From NCBI RefSeq assembly GCF_001570365.1, contig NZ_BBYK01000063.1:62001-126000 (forward strand): DNA of 64,000 nt, in the 5' to 3' direction. How positions within the stretch are numbered: the stretch's first letter is position 1; the number at the start of each line of letters is the position of its first letter. This document shows, one piece after another, positions 45,066 through 54,655 of this stretch. Below the pieces are notes generated by a model that did not search any database, was not told the DNA's origin, and worked only from the letters and a program-made list of their open reading frames with translations. The DNA is from Microtetraspora fusca. Lineage in GTDB: Bacteria > Actinomycetota > Actinomycetes > Streptosporangiales > Streptosporangiaceae. The position numbers and the translations under genes are program-made.

Positions 45066-45608
45066 CCGTCTCCACGTTTTCAGGGGATTGACAGCACCTT
45101 GATCCCCGTCGATCGCTGCGCCGAGCAGACCGTCAGCGTCAAGGGAGGATCCATCGACGCCTGGTACTCCGGTAAGGCCCATCAGCACGCTGGAAACCTC
45201 CAGGCACTGTCGGCGCCCGGCGGGCTTCCGCTGTGGATCGCCGAGGTCGAGCCCGGCTCCGTACACGACCTCACCGCCGCCCGCGCACACGTGCTGGGCG
45301 CGCTGTACGCCGCAGCCGCAACCGGCCTGCCCACCCTCGCCGACAGCGGATACGAAGGTGCCGGGATCGGCATTCATACGCCGATCAAGCAGCCCAAAGA
45401 CAACCAGATCCTCAGCCCGGACAACCGCACCTACAACCGGCTCCTACGCGCCCTGCGCTGTCTCGGCGAACGCGGATTTGCCCTGCTCAAAGGGCGCTGG
45501 CGGACGCTCCAGCACATCACCGTGAGTCCCAGCAGAATCGGCGACATAGCCCGCGCGGCACTCGTCCTTACCCATTTCGAACACGACTACATACCGGAAA
45601 TTCGCTGA
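45066..45608 (+). pseudogene. DDE_Tnp_4-type transposase, N-terminally truncated
   Basis: GIDSTLIPVDRCAEQTVSVK, WYSGKAHQHAGNLQALSAPG, GSVHDLTAARAHVLGAL, ADSGYEGAGIGIHTPIKQP and LRCLGERGFALLKGRWRTLQ: the catalytic half of a HARBI1/IS5-like transposase. The IS3 transposase stops at 45063, immediately upstream in the same frame, so the IS3 copy interrupts or deletes the N-terminal half of this element. Confidence 0.75.
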
Positions 45609-45769
45609 GATTACGTCAGTGTCGTTCAGTTCAAGCACAATAAGACGATCTTCGAGCTGCAGATTATCCGTGAGTTCCGACAGCGCCGTAGCCCTCTTCG
45701 CAGGTCAAGTACGGTCGTCGCCCACTGCCTGCTCGGCCCAGAGCGCCAAGCGACGCCTGGACTATCGTC

Positions 45770-46514
45770 GTGGCCATGTGGATCAACGAGGCCACCGGGA
45801 TACTGCTCGAGGCCGCGGAGGTTGTGATCCTGCCCCGGTTTCTGACGCTGGCCAAAGGAGAGATCGCGGAGAAGTCGCCTGGCGAGGTGGCCACCGTGGC
45901 AGACCATGAGGCCGAGGAGCTGATCAGCCGTCGGCTGCGTGAGGAGGCCACCGCCAGCGATCCTGGGCTCCTCATGGCACTGCTGGAGGCGCCGGCGGTT
46001 TGGCTGGTAGATCCGCTGGACGGAACGAACTTCGTTGCAGGCCGTCCCGAGTACGCAGTGATGGCCGCGCTGGTGCGGAGCGGAGAGACCGTCGCAGCGT
46101 GGATCGTGCGCCCGGCCGAGGGTGACGTCTACGTCGCCGAGCGTAACGGGTCCGGGTACGCCGGGGGCCGGTTCCCTCCGATCCTGCGCGGCTACGTGGG
46201 GCGGCACTGACCAGGTTCCTCGATCCTCCGACGAGGGAACGGGTCGAGGCAGCAGCACCCCAATTCGCGGCCCTGGGACCGGGCACGGGCTGCGCAGGCG
46301 TGGACTATCCGCGACTGCTTGGACGGCGGCCGCCTTGGGACCACGCCCCCGCGTCCTGCTGCTGATCGAGGCGGGCGGTGTCGCATGCCGTCCGGACGGT
46401 AGTCCCTATCGACCTGACGACCAGCGCCCTGGCCTGCTCAACGCCACGGATCATGCGTGCTGGAACACGGTTCGTCGCCTCGCGTGGACTGTTTTCAATA
46501 AGTCCAAATACTAG
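45770..46514 (+). pseudogene. Inositol-monophosphatase-family gene with several frameshifts
   Basis: Frame one (45770-46210) contains VVILPRFLTLAKGEIAEKSP, ADHEAEELISRRLREEA, the metal motif WLVDPLDGTNFVAGRPEYAV and YVAERNGSG. It ends prematurely at 46208 where one C is missing. The sequence goes on as LTRFLDPPTRERVEAAAP, then GTGCAGVDYPRLL, and in a third frame as LLLIEAGGVACRPDGSPYRP (PWDHAP and E-A-G-G are IMPase hallmarks). At least two indels. Not functional. Confidence 0.75.
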
Positions 46515-46783
46515 ACAGTGACGAAGCCACTCTTCCACTGGTCTTCATCTAGCTCATATTCGGCAATCGAAAAACAGTTTGGCTCTTCCCGAAATCCCGG
46601 CAACCCTCGGGCAGTAGACATACGTCGCTCGGCGCGCTCTTCGGTAGAGTAAACACCCAGAAGCTTGATGTCATCACCCTCTTCTTCGAACGCGGAGAAT
46701 GAGCCATCCTCTTCAAAATGGCGTACGTTTCCGTTCTCATCTTCTGCAACATGATGCACATGATACAGAATATAGACCTTCAT
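46511..46783 (-). CDS. DUF7336-like small protein, probable immunity to the Rhs toxin
   Basis: The protein is 90 aa, very acidic: MKVYILYHVHHVAEDENGN, GDDIKLLGVYSTEERAERR, GLPGFREEPNCFSIAEYELD and DEDQWKSGFV. This matches the K-V-Y-x-L-x-H…K-x-x-G-x-Y-S…G-F…Y-x-L-D-x-x-x-W-x-x-G-F pattern of DUF7336. Such proteins are frequent next to polymorphic toxin tips. It is 220 bases downstream of the Rhs gene on the same strand, and both are AT-richer than their surroundings. ATG 46783 is chosen, with AAGGAG about 12 bases upstream; ATG 46828 is an alternative. Confidence 0.7.
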   Translation of the reverse strand: MKVYILYHVHHVAEDENGNVRHFEEDGSFSAFEEEGDDIKLLGVYSTEERAERRMSTARGLPGFREEPNCFSIAEYELDEDQWKSGFVTV

Positions 46784-47002
46784 GTATTCAGGGTACTCCT
46801 TCGTGCTAGACCCGCTACATGGACCCACCGTCCGCCAATATCCCTCCTAAGAGATATCTCTTTGGCGATTTCGATATTAGGGCTGACTTGGAGCGCTAGA
46901 GCGAAGCGGCGCAGCGCCACGAACATCGAGACCTCGCATGACCGCATCCGATTATCACGCTAATTCTCCCTACGCCTAAGGCCCATCTCAGAGATACTGT
47001 GT

Positions 47003-50000
47003 TCAACGATGACGCTGGATCCCTTTCTTAATCTTACTCCATTCGGTTCCTGGACCCTTCTCCTTCTTTGTAGGATATCGACCATAATGCTCTTTCCAAA
47101 TACGGTCAGCAGCCTTGTCGGCCGATTCGCCGGGTTTTGCGAACTTCCCCCTAGCCCATGACGGGACGTCCGTAGCGGCTTCCTTACCAGACTTCTTCGA
47201 CTTGGCAAAGCTGATACTTGGAACACTTATAGGATGCGTCTTGATCCACTGAGCGTATGCGTAGGTACCGGCCGCAAGAATTGCAGCTCCCGCTATTACA
47301 ATAAGCGTACCCTCGCCAATACAAAGGTCCCAGAAACACTTCCCGCTCAGGTCAAGGCCGTTGATGGGATCAGCATTGGCGTAGTCGTATGCATTAGCGC
47401 TGCCGCCAATCACGGGGTCGACTTGGAGAAACCTTCCGGTTCCTGGATTGTAGAGGCGGACGCCCATGAGGGCGAGGCCGGCCAGTGCGTCGAAGGAGCG
47501 TTGGGCGGTTCCGAGCCAGGCATAGCGGGTGGGGTTCGTGGTGTTGTCGGGGCGAGGTGAGCCGTACTCGGTCTGCTCAAAGTAGGCCTGGATACCGGTC
47601 GCGCCGGTGCCGGCGTCGCAGGTAGCCACGATGTCCCCATGCAGGTTGGCCAACTGCAACGTGGTGGTGCCGCCGCTTGTCTGGATCGCGCCCAGAGCGT
47701 CGAGTCCGGCGATGTTGCGGGTCCAGGTGCCGTTGGCCTCGGTGATCCAGGACGGGCTGTCGCCGCCATCGGCGTAGTGGTTGGTGACCGTGCCGGGGCG
47801 CGGGCCGCCGGTGGTGGTCATCGACCGGATCCGTCCAGTTGGGTCGAGGGTGAACGCGCTGGACTGACTGCCCTGTGTGAGCGAGGCCACCATGTCGTTG
47901 GCGAAGTAGCCCACCGTCACGTTGCCGCTGCCGGAGACGTGCGCGGAGGACACTTGGGTGGTGCGGCCGAACGCATCGTAGGTGTAGCCGCTGGTGGTGA
48001 TCCGGTCGGCCTGGTCGTAGCTGTAGCTCTGGCTGACCGGGGTGGTGCCGGTCGAGCACAGCCCGTCGGAGTCGGCCGGGTAGGCGGTCAGGCTGGTGCG
48101 GTTGGTGTTCGCGTCGAATCCATACACCCGGGTGGTGCACTGGGTGCCCCAGGTGTCGGCAACCTTGGTCAACCGCCCAGCGGCGTCGTAGGTGTAGTTC
48201 TCCAGGCTGCCCTGCGCACTGACCATCTGGACGATGCGGCCGTCGGCGTCGGGAACGGCGGAGAAGTCCAGCCACTTGGTCCCGCTCTTGGCGTAGGTCA
48301 GTGCGACGTTCTTGCCGCTGTTGTCATAGCGGCTGGTGGCCGTCAGCCCACCCGGCAGGTTCTGCTGACCCAAGGCACCGTCGGCGGTGTACGCCCCGGC
48401 GAACGTACCCGCGCCGCCCGTGTTGACCGCGGTCACCAGGCCGCGGCGCTCGACCCTCCCGGCGGCGTCGGTGCCGTCGTAGGTATAGGTGTAGGTGCCC
48501 TTGCCGTCGTTTAGAGTGGCGACCCGTCCGGCCGTGTCATAGCCGGTGGTGGAGATGTTGCCGTCGGCGTCGGTGGTGGAGGTGACTCGGCCGAGTGCGT
48601 CGTATGTAGTGCTGACGCTGACGCCACCGGCGGTGGCCATCGTCTGCAAGCCGGTCGCGGGGTCGTAGGTGTAGGTGACATCAGGCACCGTGGTCCCACC
48701 CGCTGAGGTGGGGGTCACGTTCAGCGAGGCGGTGGCGACACGACCCGCCCCGTCATAGGTGGCGGTGCTAGTCCGCACCACGCTCCCGGCGGTCTCGGTG
48801 ACGATCGTGGTGTTGCCGAGGTAACCGTAGGCGGTCGTGATGACCGGTAGCGGCTGCCCGGACGGCTGGCCCGCGGGTCCGGTACGGCATACCTGCCCTG
48901 CCCATTCGGGTTTGTTGCCGCACGCGGCCACGCTGTTGGCCCCGGCCGTGTAATACGTGGTGACCGTCGTCCCAGCGTCGGAGCCGCCCGAGGACGGCAT
49001 GCGCCGCTCGATCTGGCGTCCGCCATCGTCGTAGCGTAGTCGCTGGACAATGTCGGCCCCGCCCGGCATGACGGTGGTCTGGCTGGTCGGTTGGGCCAGG
49101 TCCCAGCCGGACGGATCTCCAGAGATGATCGGGGCGTAGCCGGTCTTGACGGACCGGGTGTCGGCAGCGGTCAGACTGGCCGCGTTGTCTACCACCAGCG
49201 GCGAGGTCTTGGTCGTGGTGACCAGGCCGGAGGCGATGCTGTCGCCCGGTTTTCCCTCGTCGTAGGTATACGCAGTGTGTTGGCGGGCCGACACCGTCGC
49301 GCCCGACGCCAGCGCGACCCGGTGAGCGGGGCTGTCGGAGGTAAGCACATTGCCGTCATCGTTATAGGTGGTGACGGTGGCCAGCAGGTCAGCACGCTCT
49401 GCCGAACTAGTCCGGCCAGCCACATGCGGGTCAGTGTCGGCGGTGGGTGTGAGCGCCTGGGCGCGGTTGCCGGGGCCGATCTCCCAGACGGTGTTGCCGT
49501 GATCGTCGTATCGGGTCGCGGAGACCTGCCAGGCCCCTGCTCCAAAGGCGGCGGTGTTGACGGCGCGGCCGTTCACGTCGAGGTAGGTGAGCTGACCGTA
49601 AGGGAAGTCCGCGGCGGAAGGCGCGTAGGAGCCGTCGCCGGCCTTGGTTGGCACGCGTGCTGGCGGGAACACCTCGGCACCTATGCGGGGCAGGTCAGTG
49701 GACTGCCCCCATTGGGCGGACTGGGCGAGGCTCAGGTCGACAGGTGCGCCGGTGCCTCCGATCGGGACGGAGTAGGCGACGGCCTGGGTGAGCTCACCTT
49801 GAGGGCTGGTCCGGGTGACGTCCGCGAGACGGCCAGATGCGTCGTAGTTGATTCGCCATGCGGCCAGTCCGGGCGGGGTGAGCTGGGTCAGGCGCCCGCT
49901 GCTGTCGTAGGAGTAGGTGACGGCGAGGTTGGTGCGAGGGTCGGTGAACGTGCGCAGACGGCCGGTGGAGTCGTAGGCGTAGGCGGCCATGACGGTGGTC

Positions 50001-53000
50001 TTCATCCCTGCGGTGGCGGGATCGTAGGCGGTGTAGGAGACCTGCTTGAGCTGCCCAGCGTAATCGCCCCAGCCCGAGCCCACTCCGGTCGCAGTGGTGG
50101 TAGCCGCGTAAGTGAGGTCGAGAGTCTTGCACCCGGCGACCAGTGCCCCTGAGCAGTTCACCCCATTTGGGACGGGGGCGAGAATCCGCGTGATGCGCCG
50201 CTGCGCGTCGTAGGTGTAGGTGGTTGTGTTCTCGTTGCCTGGCTCGTCGATCAGGGTGACGCCCCACTGGCCACCGGTGTTGGTGAAAACGGTCTTGGTG
50301 CCGTCGGCGCCGGTGTGGGTGAACTGGGATCCGGAGTCTTTGGTGACCTGGGATCCGTCGGTGGCGTCCGAGATGCCGGTGAACGTGCCGTTGGCCTGGA
50401 TGGTGTAGTTGAGTTCGGCGCCGTCCGGCCCGGTGAACAGCACATATCCCTTGTCTGAGTGGTCCTCGAAGGTCATGCCCGACACCTGCGAGCTGCCTGC
50501 GGGCAGGCTGGCGGTCCAGCTTGGGCCGAATATTCCCGCCGCACCGCTGGCTGCGGCCGGGGCGAGGGTGGTGAGCGCCCGGCCGACCGACAGCCCGAAG
50601 GCCGACACGTCGGTGGAGGAGACTGAGTAGTCGCCGGTCAGAAGCGCCACCGTACCCGGACCGACGTTTTGGGTGGCGTAGGAGGCGCCGAATGCTGTCC
50701 GTTCCAGAGTGATGGTGATGGGGTCGGAGCAGTTGTCGGTGGTGCCGGCGGTGAAGCAGGCACGGAGTTGGAGCGGCCCGTCGCCACGCCCGGCCGCGGC
50801 CATGGTCGCGGTCACGTCCCAGTACAGGTCCGTGAATGGCTGGCTGGTGTTGGTGCGGGTCTGTGGCCAGGAGGTGATCGGGGTCGGTGAACCGGGCACC
50901 GTCACGTGAGCGGGAGGGATGGCCGCCCAAGTCCCGGACTCGGACACGTCGGCCTTGTACTCATACCGCACCCCGGTACGGTCCGGGGCGGCGCGGGAGG
51001 TCAGCGTGACAGCAGCCTGCGTTCGGTCACTGTCTAGCGGCTTTGTCACCTCGCCCACTCCGGCGCCGAAGCTGTAGCTGGTCACCGTCGAGGTGCGCAG
51101 CGCCATGTCGCGGGTCTTCACATACAGCGTGTGCCAGCCCTGCTTGGGGTCCAGGGAGATCTGCAATGCGTGCCCGCCGCCGCCGTTGTCGGCAGCCAGG
51201 TTCGGGGTGGAGGGGTCGTCCAGCCCCCAGTAGTAGCCTGCCCCGTCGGTGGACGTGGTGGACAGGGTCGCGGTCACAGGGGCGTTCTGCTTGGCCGACC
51301 ACACGTTCGCCGGGTAGGAAGCGACCGTGACGCTCGGCGCCGCCGGGTCGGTGACATCGACGGCGAAGGACTGCCAGGCCGACCACGAACGGGAGTAGTC
51401 TGTGCCGTCGAAGCCGCGGGCACGCCACTGGTAGTGCTTGCCATCGGTGAGCTTCCCGCTCGGGACTGTGATCTTACCGAGCTGACCTTGTTGCAGGCCG
51501 GACACCGATCCTGACCACACAAGCCCGGATCCCTCGGCGGGGTAGGCGGGGTCACGATGGATCTCGAAATCGATCCGCTCGCTGTCCCACTCTCCGTCCC
51601 CGACCAGCCCCTGCAAGGTGGGGGTGAGCGAGGTGGCGAACAACCCGCCGTTGGTGCCTCCCGCTGACGGGGTCAGCGCTAGCGATGTCGGCACCGTGGG
51701 GTAGGAGTTCCACTGCACCGTGATCTTCGGAGGGGCCGCGCCGACCGTATTCTCAGAAGAACGGAACATCCGCCAGTCCGTGTTCTCACTCTCATCCGAA
51801 GCACGAACCTGGATGCCATAGTTGGTGGTCGGGTCGTCGGACCAGGCTTGGACGATCTTCTCGATCGACCACAGCATTGACCCCTCACCACACGTCGCTC
51901 CCCCGTACGCTTGGGTCGAGTTCACTGCGGTGGTCAGATTCATTCCAGGCATATTCGTCAAGGTCAACGTCGATGGCGTCCAGGGAGACCCGTTCGCGCC
52001 GACCTTGATACCTGTTCCCGCCGCGGTGCCACAGTCGTTCGACTTGTAGTTCCACAGCCGGAAATCGGCGTTCAGGATGTGCTTGCGCACCATCCCGCCC
52101 ATGTTGAACTGCAGATAGGAACGGGCTTTCTTGGCTCCGGACCCGAACTTGCCCGCGTGCAGCCAGGTCGCGCTCGTCTGCGAGTTTGGATAGTCAGTGG
52201 ACACGAAAGTGTCAGTTTGCAGCGCCAGGTCCATCCACGGGTCCACTGTCACCGGGTACTGCACGGCCGGGTCCGACAAAAATGCCATATCCGGCTTGAG
52301 CACCAACTCCGGACCGTTCTTGCCCTTGAGGATTTCCGCGGTTACCTCGGCGCGCTTGCCCGAATCGGGTGACTCCTCCGCAGCTGCGTCCCACATCTGC
52401 GGAGGCGGACCGGATACGAGTACCTTGCCTGAGGAATCGTCGGCGAGTTCCAGTCGGCGATCGGCACGCCGTGTGAACGTCAATCCCGCCAGTTCCACCG
52501 GCAGGTGGATCTCCACAGGCGAGGTCGGCTTCTGGTGGAAGACCACGAAGTGGACGAACCCGCGCGCCTGAGCCTTGACGATCAGATCCGCGCCTGGCGC
52601 GACATTGCGCCAGGTCGCGGTATCCCCTGTCACTTCAGGCTTGCCAAGCTTCCCAGCCCACCGGACTCCGAACCGGCGATCCTTCTTTTTACCGTTATCG
52701 GCGATCTCCGCCAGTGCCCCGGAACCGTCGCCGGAGATGCTCACGTCGGCCTCTGCCGCCTTTGGGACAAGCCGGCTACCGTCAGCGACCAAGGTGGTAT
52801 CGATCGGCACCCACTGCTCGCCACGCTTGATCTGGATCGGCCCCGCATAGAGATCGGTGGACATGGTCCCATCCGGGTTGATCCAGGTCTTGGAGTCCTT
52901 GGTCGACTCGCTGCTCACCAGGATCGGCCGGTTCTCCAAACGCGCGGCCAGGCCGGCCGACACCATGTCTGGCCGCTCGGTCACGTACTCCGTCTTGGGA

Positions 53001-53131
53001 GGCGCCTGTTCCGGCGTGGACGCCTGAGCCGGTACCGCTCCGGCGAGTGAGGAGATCACCAGGACTGGTGCCATCGCCATAGCGACTGTTCGAGTTCGAG
53101 CGGCCTTCCGCCGGATGGGCAAGAACGTCAT
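47003..53131 (-). CDS. Secreted Rhs/YD-repeat polymorphic toxin with DNRLRE domain
   Basis: The protein is 2042 aa. Signal peptide: MTFLPIRRKAARTRTVAMAM…VPAQAS. A DNRLRE-type carbohydrate-binding region spans about residues 275-500 (QTDTFVSTDYPNSQTSATWL; RSYLQFNMGG). Fibronectin-like modules follow, then a long array of YD/Rhs repeats (YTYDAFGRTTQVSS; TYDSTGRLRTF). The Rhs core ends in RYAWLGTAQRSFDALAGLAL, MGVRLYNPGTGRFLQVDPV and DPINGLDLSG. The last ~100 residues are the variable tip: a transmembrane segment (GTLIVIAGAAILAAGTYAYA) and a basic end with GPGTEWSKIKK. Start ATG 53131 has GGAG just upstream. A contact-dependent toxin is likely; the enzymatic activity of the tip is not identified. 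Confidence 0.9.
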   Translation of the reverse strand: MTFLPIRRKAARTRTVAMAMAPVLVISSLAGAVPAQASTPEQAPPKTEYVTERPDMVSAGLAARLENRPILVSSESTKDSKTWINPDGTMSTDLYAGPIQIKRGEQWVPIDTTLVADGSRLVPKAAEADVSISGDGSGALAEIADNGKKKDRRFGVRWAGKLGKPEVTGDTATWRNVAPGADLIVKAQARGFVHFVVFHQKPTSPVEIHLPVELAGLTFTRRADRRLELADDSSGKVLVSGPPPQMWDAAAEESPDSGKRAEVTAEILKGKNGPELVLKPDMAFLSDPAVQYPVTVDPWMDLALQTDTFVSTDYPNSQTSATWLHAGKFGSGAKKARSYLQFNMGGMVRKHILNADFRLWNYKSNDCGTAAGTGIKVGANGSPWTPSTLTLTNMPGMNLTTAVNSTQAYGGATCGEGSMLWSIEKIVQAWSDDPTTNYGIQVRASDESENTDWRMFRSSENTVGAAPPKITVQWNSYPTVPTSLALTPSAGGTNGGLFATSLTPTLQGLVGDGEWDSERIDFEIHRDPAYPAEGSGLVWSGSVSGLQQGQLGKITVPSGKLTDGKHYQWRARGFDGTDYSRSWSAWQSFAVDVTDPAAPSVTVASYPANVWSAKQNAPVTATLSTTSTDGAGYYWGLDDPSTPNLAADNGGGGHALQISLDPKQGWHTLYVKTRDMALRTSTVTSYSFGAGVGEVTKPLDSDRTQAAVTLTSRAAPDRTGVRYEYKADVSESGTWAAIPPAHVTVPGSPTPITSWPQTRTNTSQPFTDLYWDVTATMAAAGRGDGPLQLRACFTAGTTDNCSDPITITLERTAFGASYATQNVGPGTVALLTGDYSVSSTDVSAFGLSVGRALTTLAPAAASGAAGIFGPSWTASLPAGSSQVSGMTFEDHSDKGYVLFTGPDGAELNYTIQANGTFTGISDATDGSQVTKDSGSQFTHTGADGTKTVFTNTGGQWGVTLIDEPGNENTTTYTYDAQRRITRILAPVPNGVNCSGALVAGCKTLDLTYAATTTATGVGSGWGDYAGQLKQVSYTAYDPATAGMKTTVMAAYAYDSTGRLRTFTDPRTNLAVTYSYDSSGRLTQLTPPGLAAWRINYDASGRLADVTRTSPQGELTQAVAYSVPIGGTGAPVDLSLAQSAQWGQSTDLPRIGAEVFPPARVPTKAGDGSYAPSAADFPYGQLTYLDVNGRAVNTAAFGAGAWQVSATRYDDHGNTVWEIGPGNRAQALTPTADTDPHVAGRTSSAERADLLATVTTYNDDGNVLTSDSPAHRVALASGATVSARQHTAYTYDEGKPGDSIASGLVTTTKTSPLVVDNAASLTAADTRSVKTGYAPIISGDPSGWDLAQPTSQTTVMPGGADIVQRLRYDDGGRQIERRMPSSGGSDAGTTVTTYYTAGANSVAACGNKPEWAGQVCRTGPAGQPSGQPLPVITTAYGYLGNTTIVTETAGSVVRTSTATYDGAGRVATASLNVTPTSAGGTTVPDVTYTYDPATGLQTMATAGGVSVSTTYDALGRVTSTTDADGNISTTGYDTAGRVATLNDGKGTYTYTYDGTDAAGRVERRGLVTAVNTGGAGTFAGAYTADGALGQQNLPGGLTATSRYDNSGKNVALTYAKSGTKWLDFSAVPDADGRIVQMVSAQGSLENYTYDAAGRLTKVADTWGTQCTTRVYGFDANTNRTSLTAYPADSDGLCSTGTTPVSQSYSYDQADRITTSGYTYDAFGRTTQVSSAHVSGSGNVTVGYFANDMVASLTQGSQSSAFTLDPTGRIRSMTTTGGPRPGTVTNHYADGGDSPSWITEANGTWTRNIAGLDALGAIQTSGGTTTLQLANLHGDIVATCDAGTGATGIQAYFEQTEYGSPRPDNTTNPTRYAWLGTAQRSFDALAGLALMGVRLYNPGTGRFLQVDPVIGGSANAYDYANADPINGLDLSGKCFWDLCIGEGTLIVIAGAAILAAGTYAYAQWIKTHPISVPSISFAKSKKSGKEAATDVPSWARGKFAKPGESADKAADRIWKEHYGRYPTKKEKGPGTEWSKIKKGIQRHR

Positions 53132-53344
53132 CTCAGCTCCACGCGTTGATCCACAGGGGACACCAGATGGCAGCGTAAGGATCATGTGCATATTGAGCGC
53201 ACATTCCGGACATAACGCCGTTATGCGCGCAAGCGCCAGAAGTTGACGGACCACCCTCACCCTTGTCGCGACTCTCAGCAACCTCTAAGGTTTCCCGTGA
53301 AGCTGGGCAAATGTAGGGGTTTGTCCGCCTCATCGGAGGTGAAA

Positions 53345-54139
53345 GTGCTGTTCCAGGTGCTTGGACCGTTCCTGGCAGCAGACGCCACGGGTGAAATCCT
53401 GGAGATCGTCAGAGGAAAACACCGCCACCTTCTCGCGCTCCTGCTGTTCAATGCCAACCTGGCCGTCTCCACCGACTACCTCATAGAGCACCTATGGCAA
53501 GGGCGTGCCCCACGGTCCGCGTTGAACAATCTGCGGACCTACATCGCCCAGCTCAGACGCCTGTTAATGCCAGCCGTACCAGGCACATCCCCGATAAGCA
53601 CCAGGTCGGACGGTTACTGCCTTTCCATCAGCCCCCAGCGTGTGGACGCCTACCTTTTCGAGAAGCTTGCAGCACAAGCCAGGACCGCGGCCGAGCGAAG
53701 CGATCTGACCGGTGCAGCCGACGCCTTCGACCGAGCACTTGCCCTGTGGCGCGGAGAGGCGTTCCATGGCGTTGACACAGGCGACGAACTGCGCGCCTGG
53801 CAACAGCGGTTACACGAGGAACGCCTCACTGCCACCGAAGATCTTTTCGATGTGCGACTGGCACTCGGCAGGCACGCCGAACTGATTGGACGCCTGACAG
53901 ACTTTGCCTACAGAAACCCCTTGCGCGAGCGCCCGCACGCCCAGCTCATGCTCGCCCTCTATCGATGCGGCCGCCAGGCAGAGGCTCTAACGACCTACCG
54001 GCACCTCCATGACACCCTGATGACCCACATAGGATGCCAACCGACGGCCCTGGCTACCGAGTTGCACCAGCGCATTCTCCGAGCGGATCCGAGCCTCACC
54101 CTCCAATCCACTAGCGTGGGTCTGATTACGAAGGGTTAG
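53345..54139 (+). CDS. SARP-family transcriptional regulator (AfsR/DnrI type)
   Basis: The protein is 264 aa. An OmpR-type winged helix (VLFQVLGPFLA; HLLALLLFNANLAVSTDYLI; LNNLRTYIAQLRRLL; SDGYCLSISP) is followed by a bacterial transcriptional activator domain (VDAYLFEKLAAQARTAAERS; RPHAQLMLALYRCGRQAEAL). GTG 53345 follows GGAGG by six bases; GTG 53339 and 53297 are alternatives. It is divergent from the Rhs gene across 213 bases and may control it, although SARPs usually activate secondary-metabolite clusters. Confidence 0.85.
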   Translation: MLFQVLGPFLAADATGEILEIVRGKHRHLLALLLFNANLAVSTDYLIEHLWQGRAPRSALNNLRTYIAQLRRLLMPAVPGTSPISTRSDGYCLSISPQRVDAYLFEKLAAQARTAAERSDLTGAADAFDRALALWRGEAFHGVDTGDELRAWQQRLHEERLTATEDLFDVRLALGRHAELIGRLTDFAYRNPLRERPHAQLMLALYRCGRQAEALTTYRHLHDTLMTHIGCQPTALATELHQRILRADPSLTLQSTSVGLITKG

Positions 54140-54579
54140 CCTCTCGTCCGAGCCGGCGAGATCGTCGCTCTCGGGCTCCATGCCGCCATCGAGTTGTTGC
54201 GCGGGGCTATGAGGCTGCGGCAGCCGCGCCGGCTTGCGTACCTGGAATCTCCGAGTCCGGACAAGCACGCTTGTGAGCAGATCAGCAAGCCTTCGGACTA
54301 TCTATCCGCAGGTGCTCGATGCGGTCACCCGACAGAGTGCGCGGAGATCGATCCTTGATCAGCGGCATACCACCGCTCGACCTCGGCCCCCGAGGGGACT
54401 TCGGGTTTGGTCTTCCGTTGATCGTCTGTGGGGTCTGCCCTGACGAGGCAGGTCTAAACGATCTATCGCGTGTCCGGTCCGTACACACGAGCAAACAACG
54501 AGCAACCATCCGGGACCTGCTGCTCACACCGGAGCCCCTCGCAATCGAGAAACCGCAGGTCAGGGCCATGATGATGAGC
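54140..54579. other. Intergenic region between SARP gene and att-like site
   Basis: About 440 bases. Its short frames show no family resemblance. No integrase is present, although this is where one might be expected beside an attachment site. Confidence 0.5.
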
Positions 54580-54624
54580 GCGCCCTGAGGGATTCGAACC
54601 CCCGACCGTCGGATTAGAAGTCCC
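54580..54624 (-). other. 3' half of tRNA-Arg(TCT): probable attachment (att) site
   Basis: The minus strand reads CTTCTAA (anticodon loop, TCT), TCCGA (3' anticodon stem), a variable loop, GGGGGTTCGAATCCCTC (T-arm) and AGGGCGC (3' acceptor strand). Upstream of the loop the sequence (GGGGA) pairs at only three of five positions, and neither a D-arm nor a GCGCCCT 5' acceptor is present. It is therefore a truncated copy, not a working tRNA. Duplicated tRNA 3' ends are the standard scar of tyrosine-recombinase integration. Confidence 0.75.
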
Positions 54625-54655
54625 CTGGGCGTAACGTCAACGCAGATGCCTTGCC

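Noticed and set aside
47410-53100. Many frames antisense or out of phase across the Rhs gene.
   Set aside because: All are explained as shadows of the 2042-aa YD-repeat gene.
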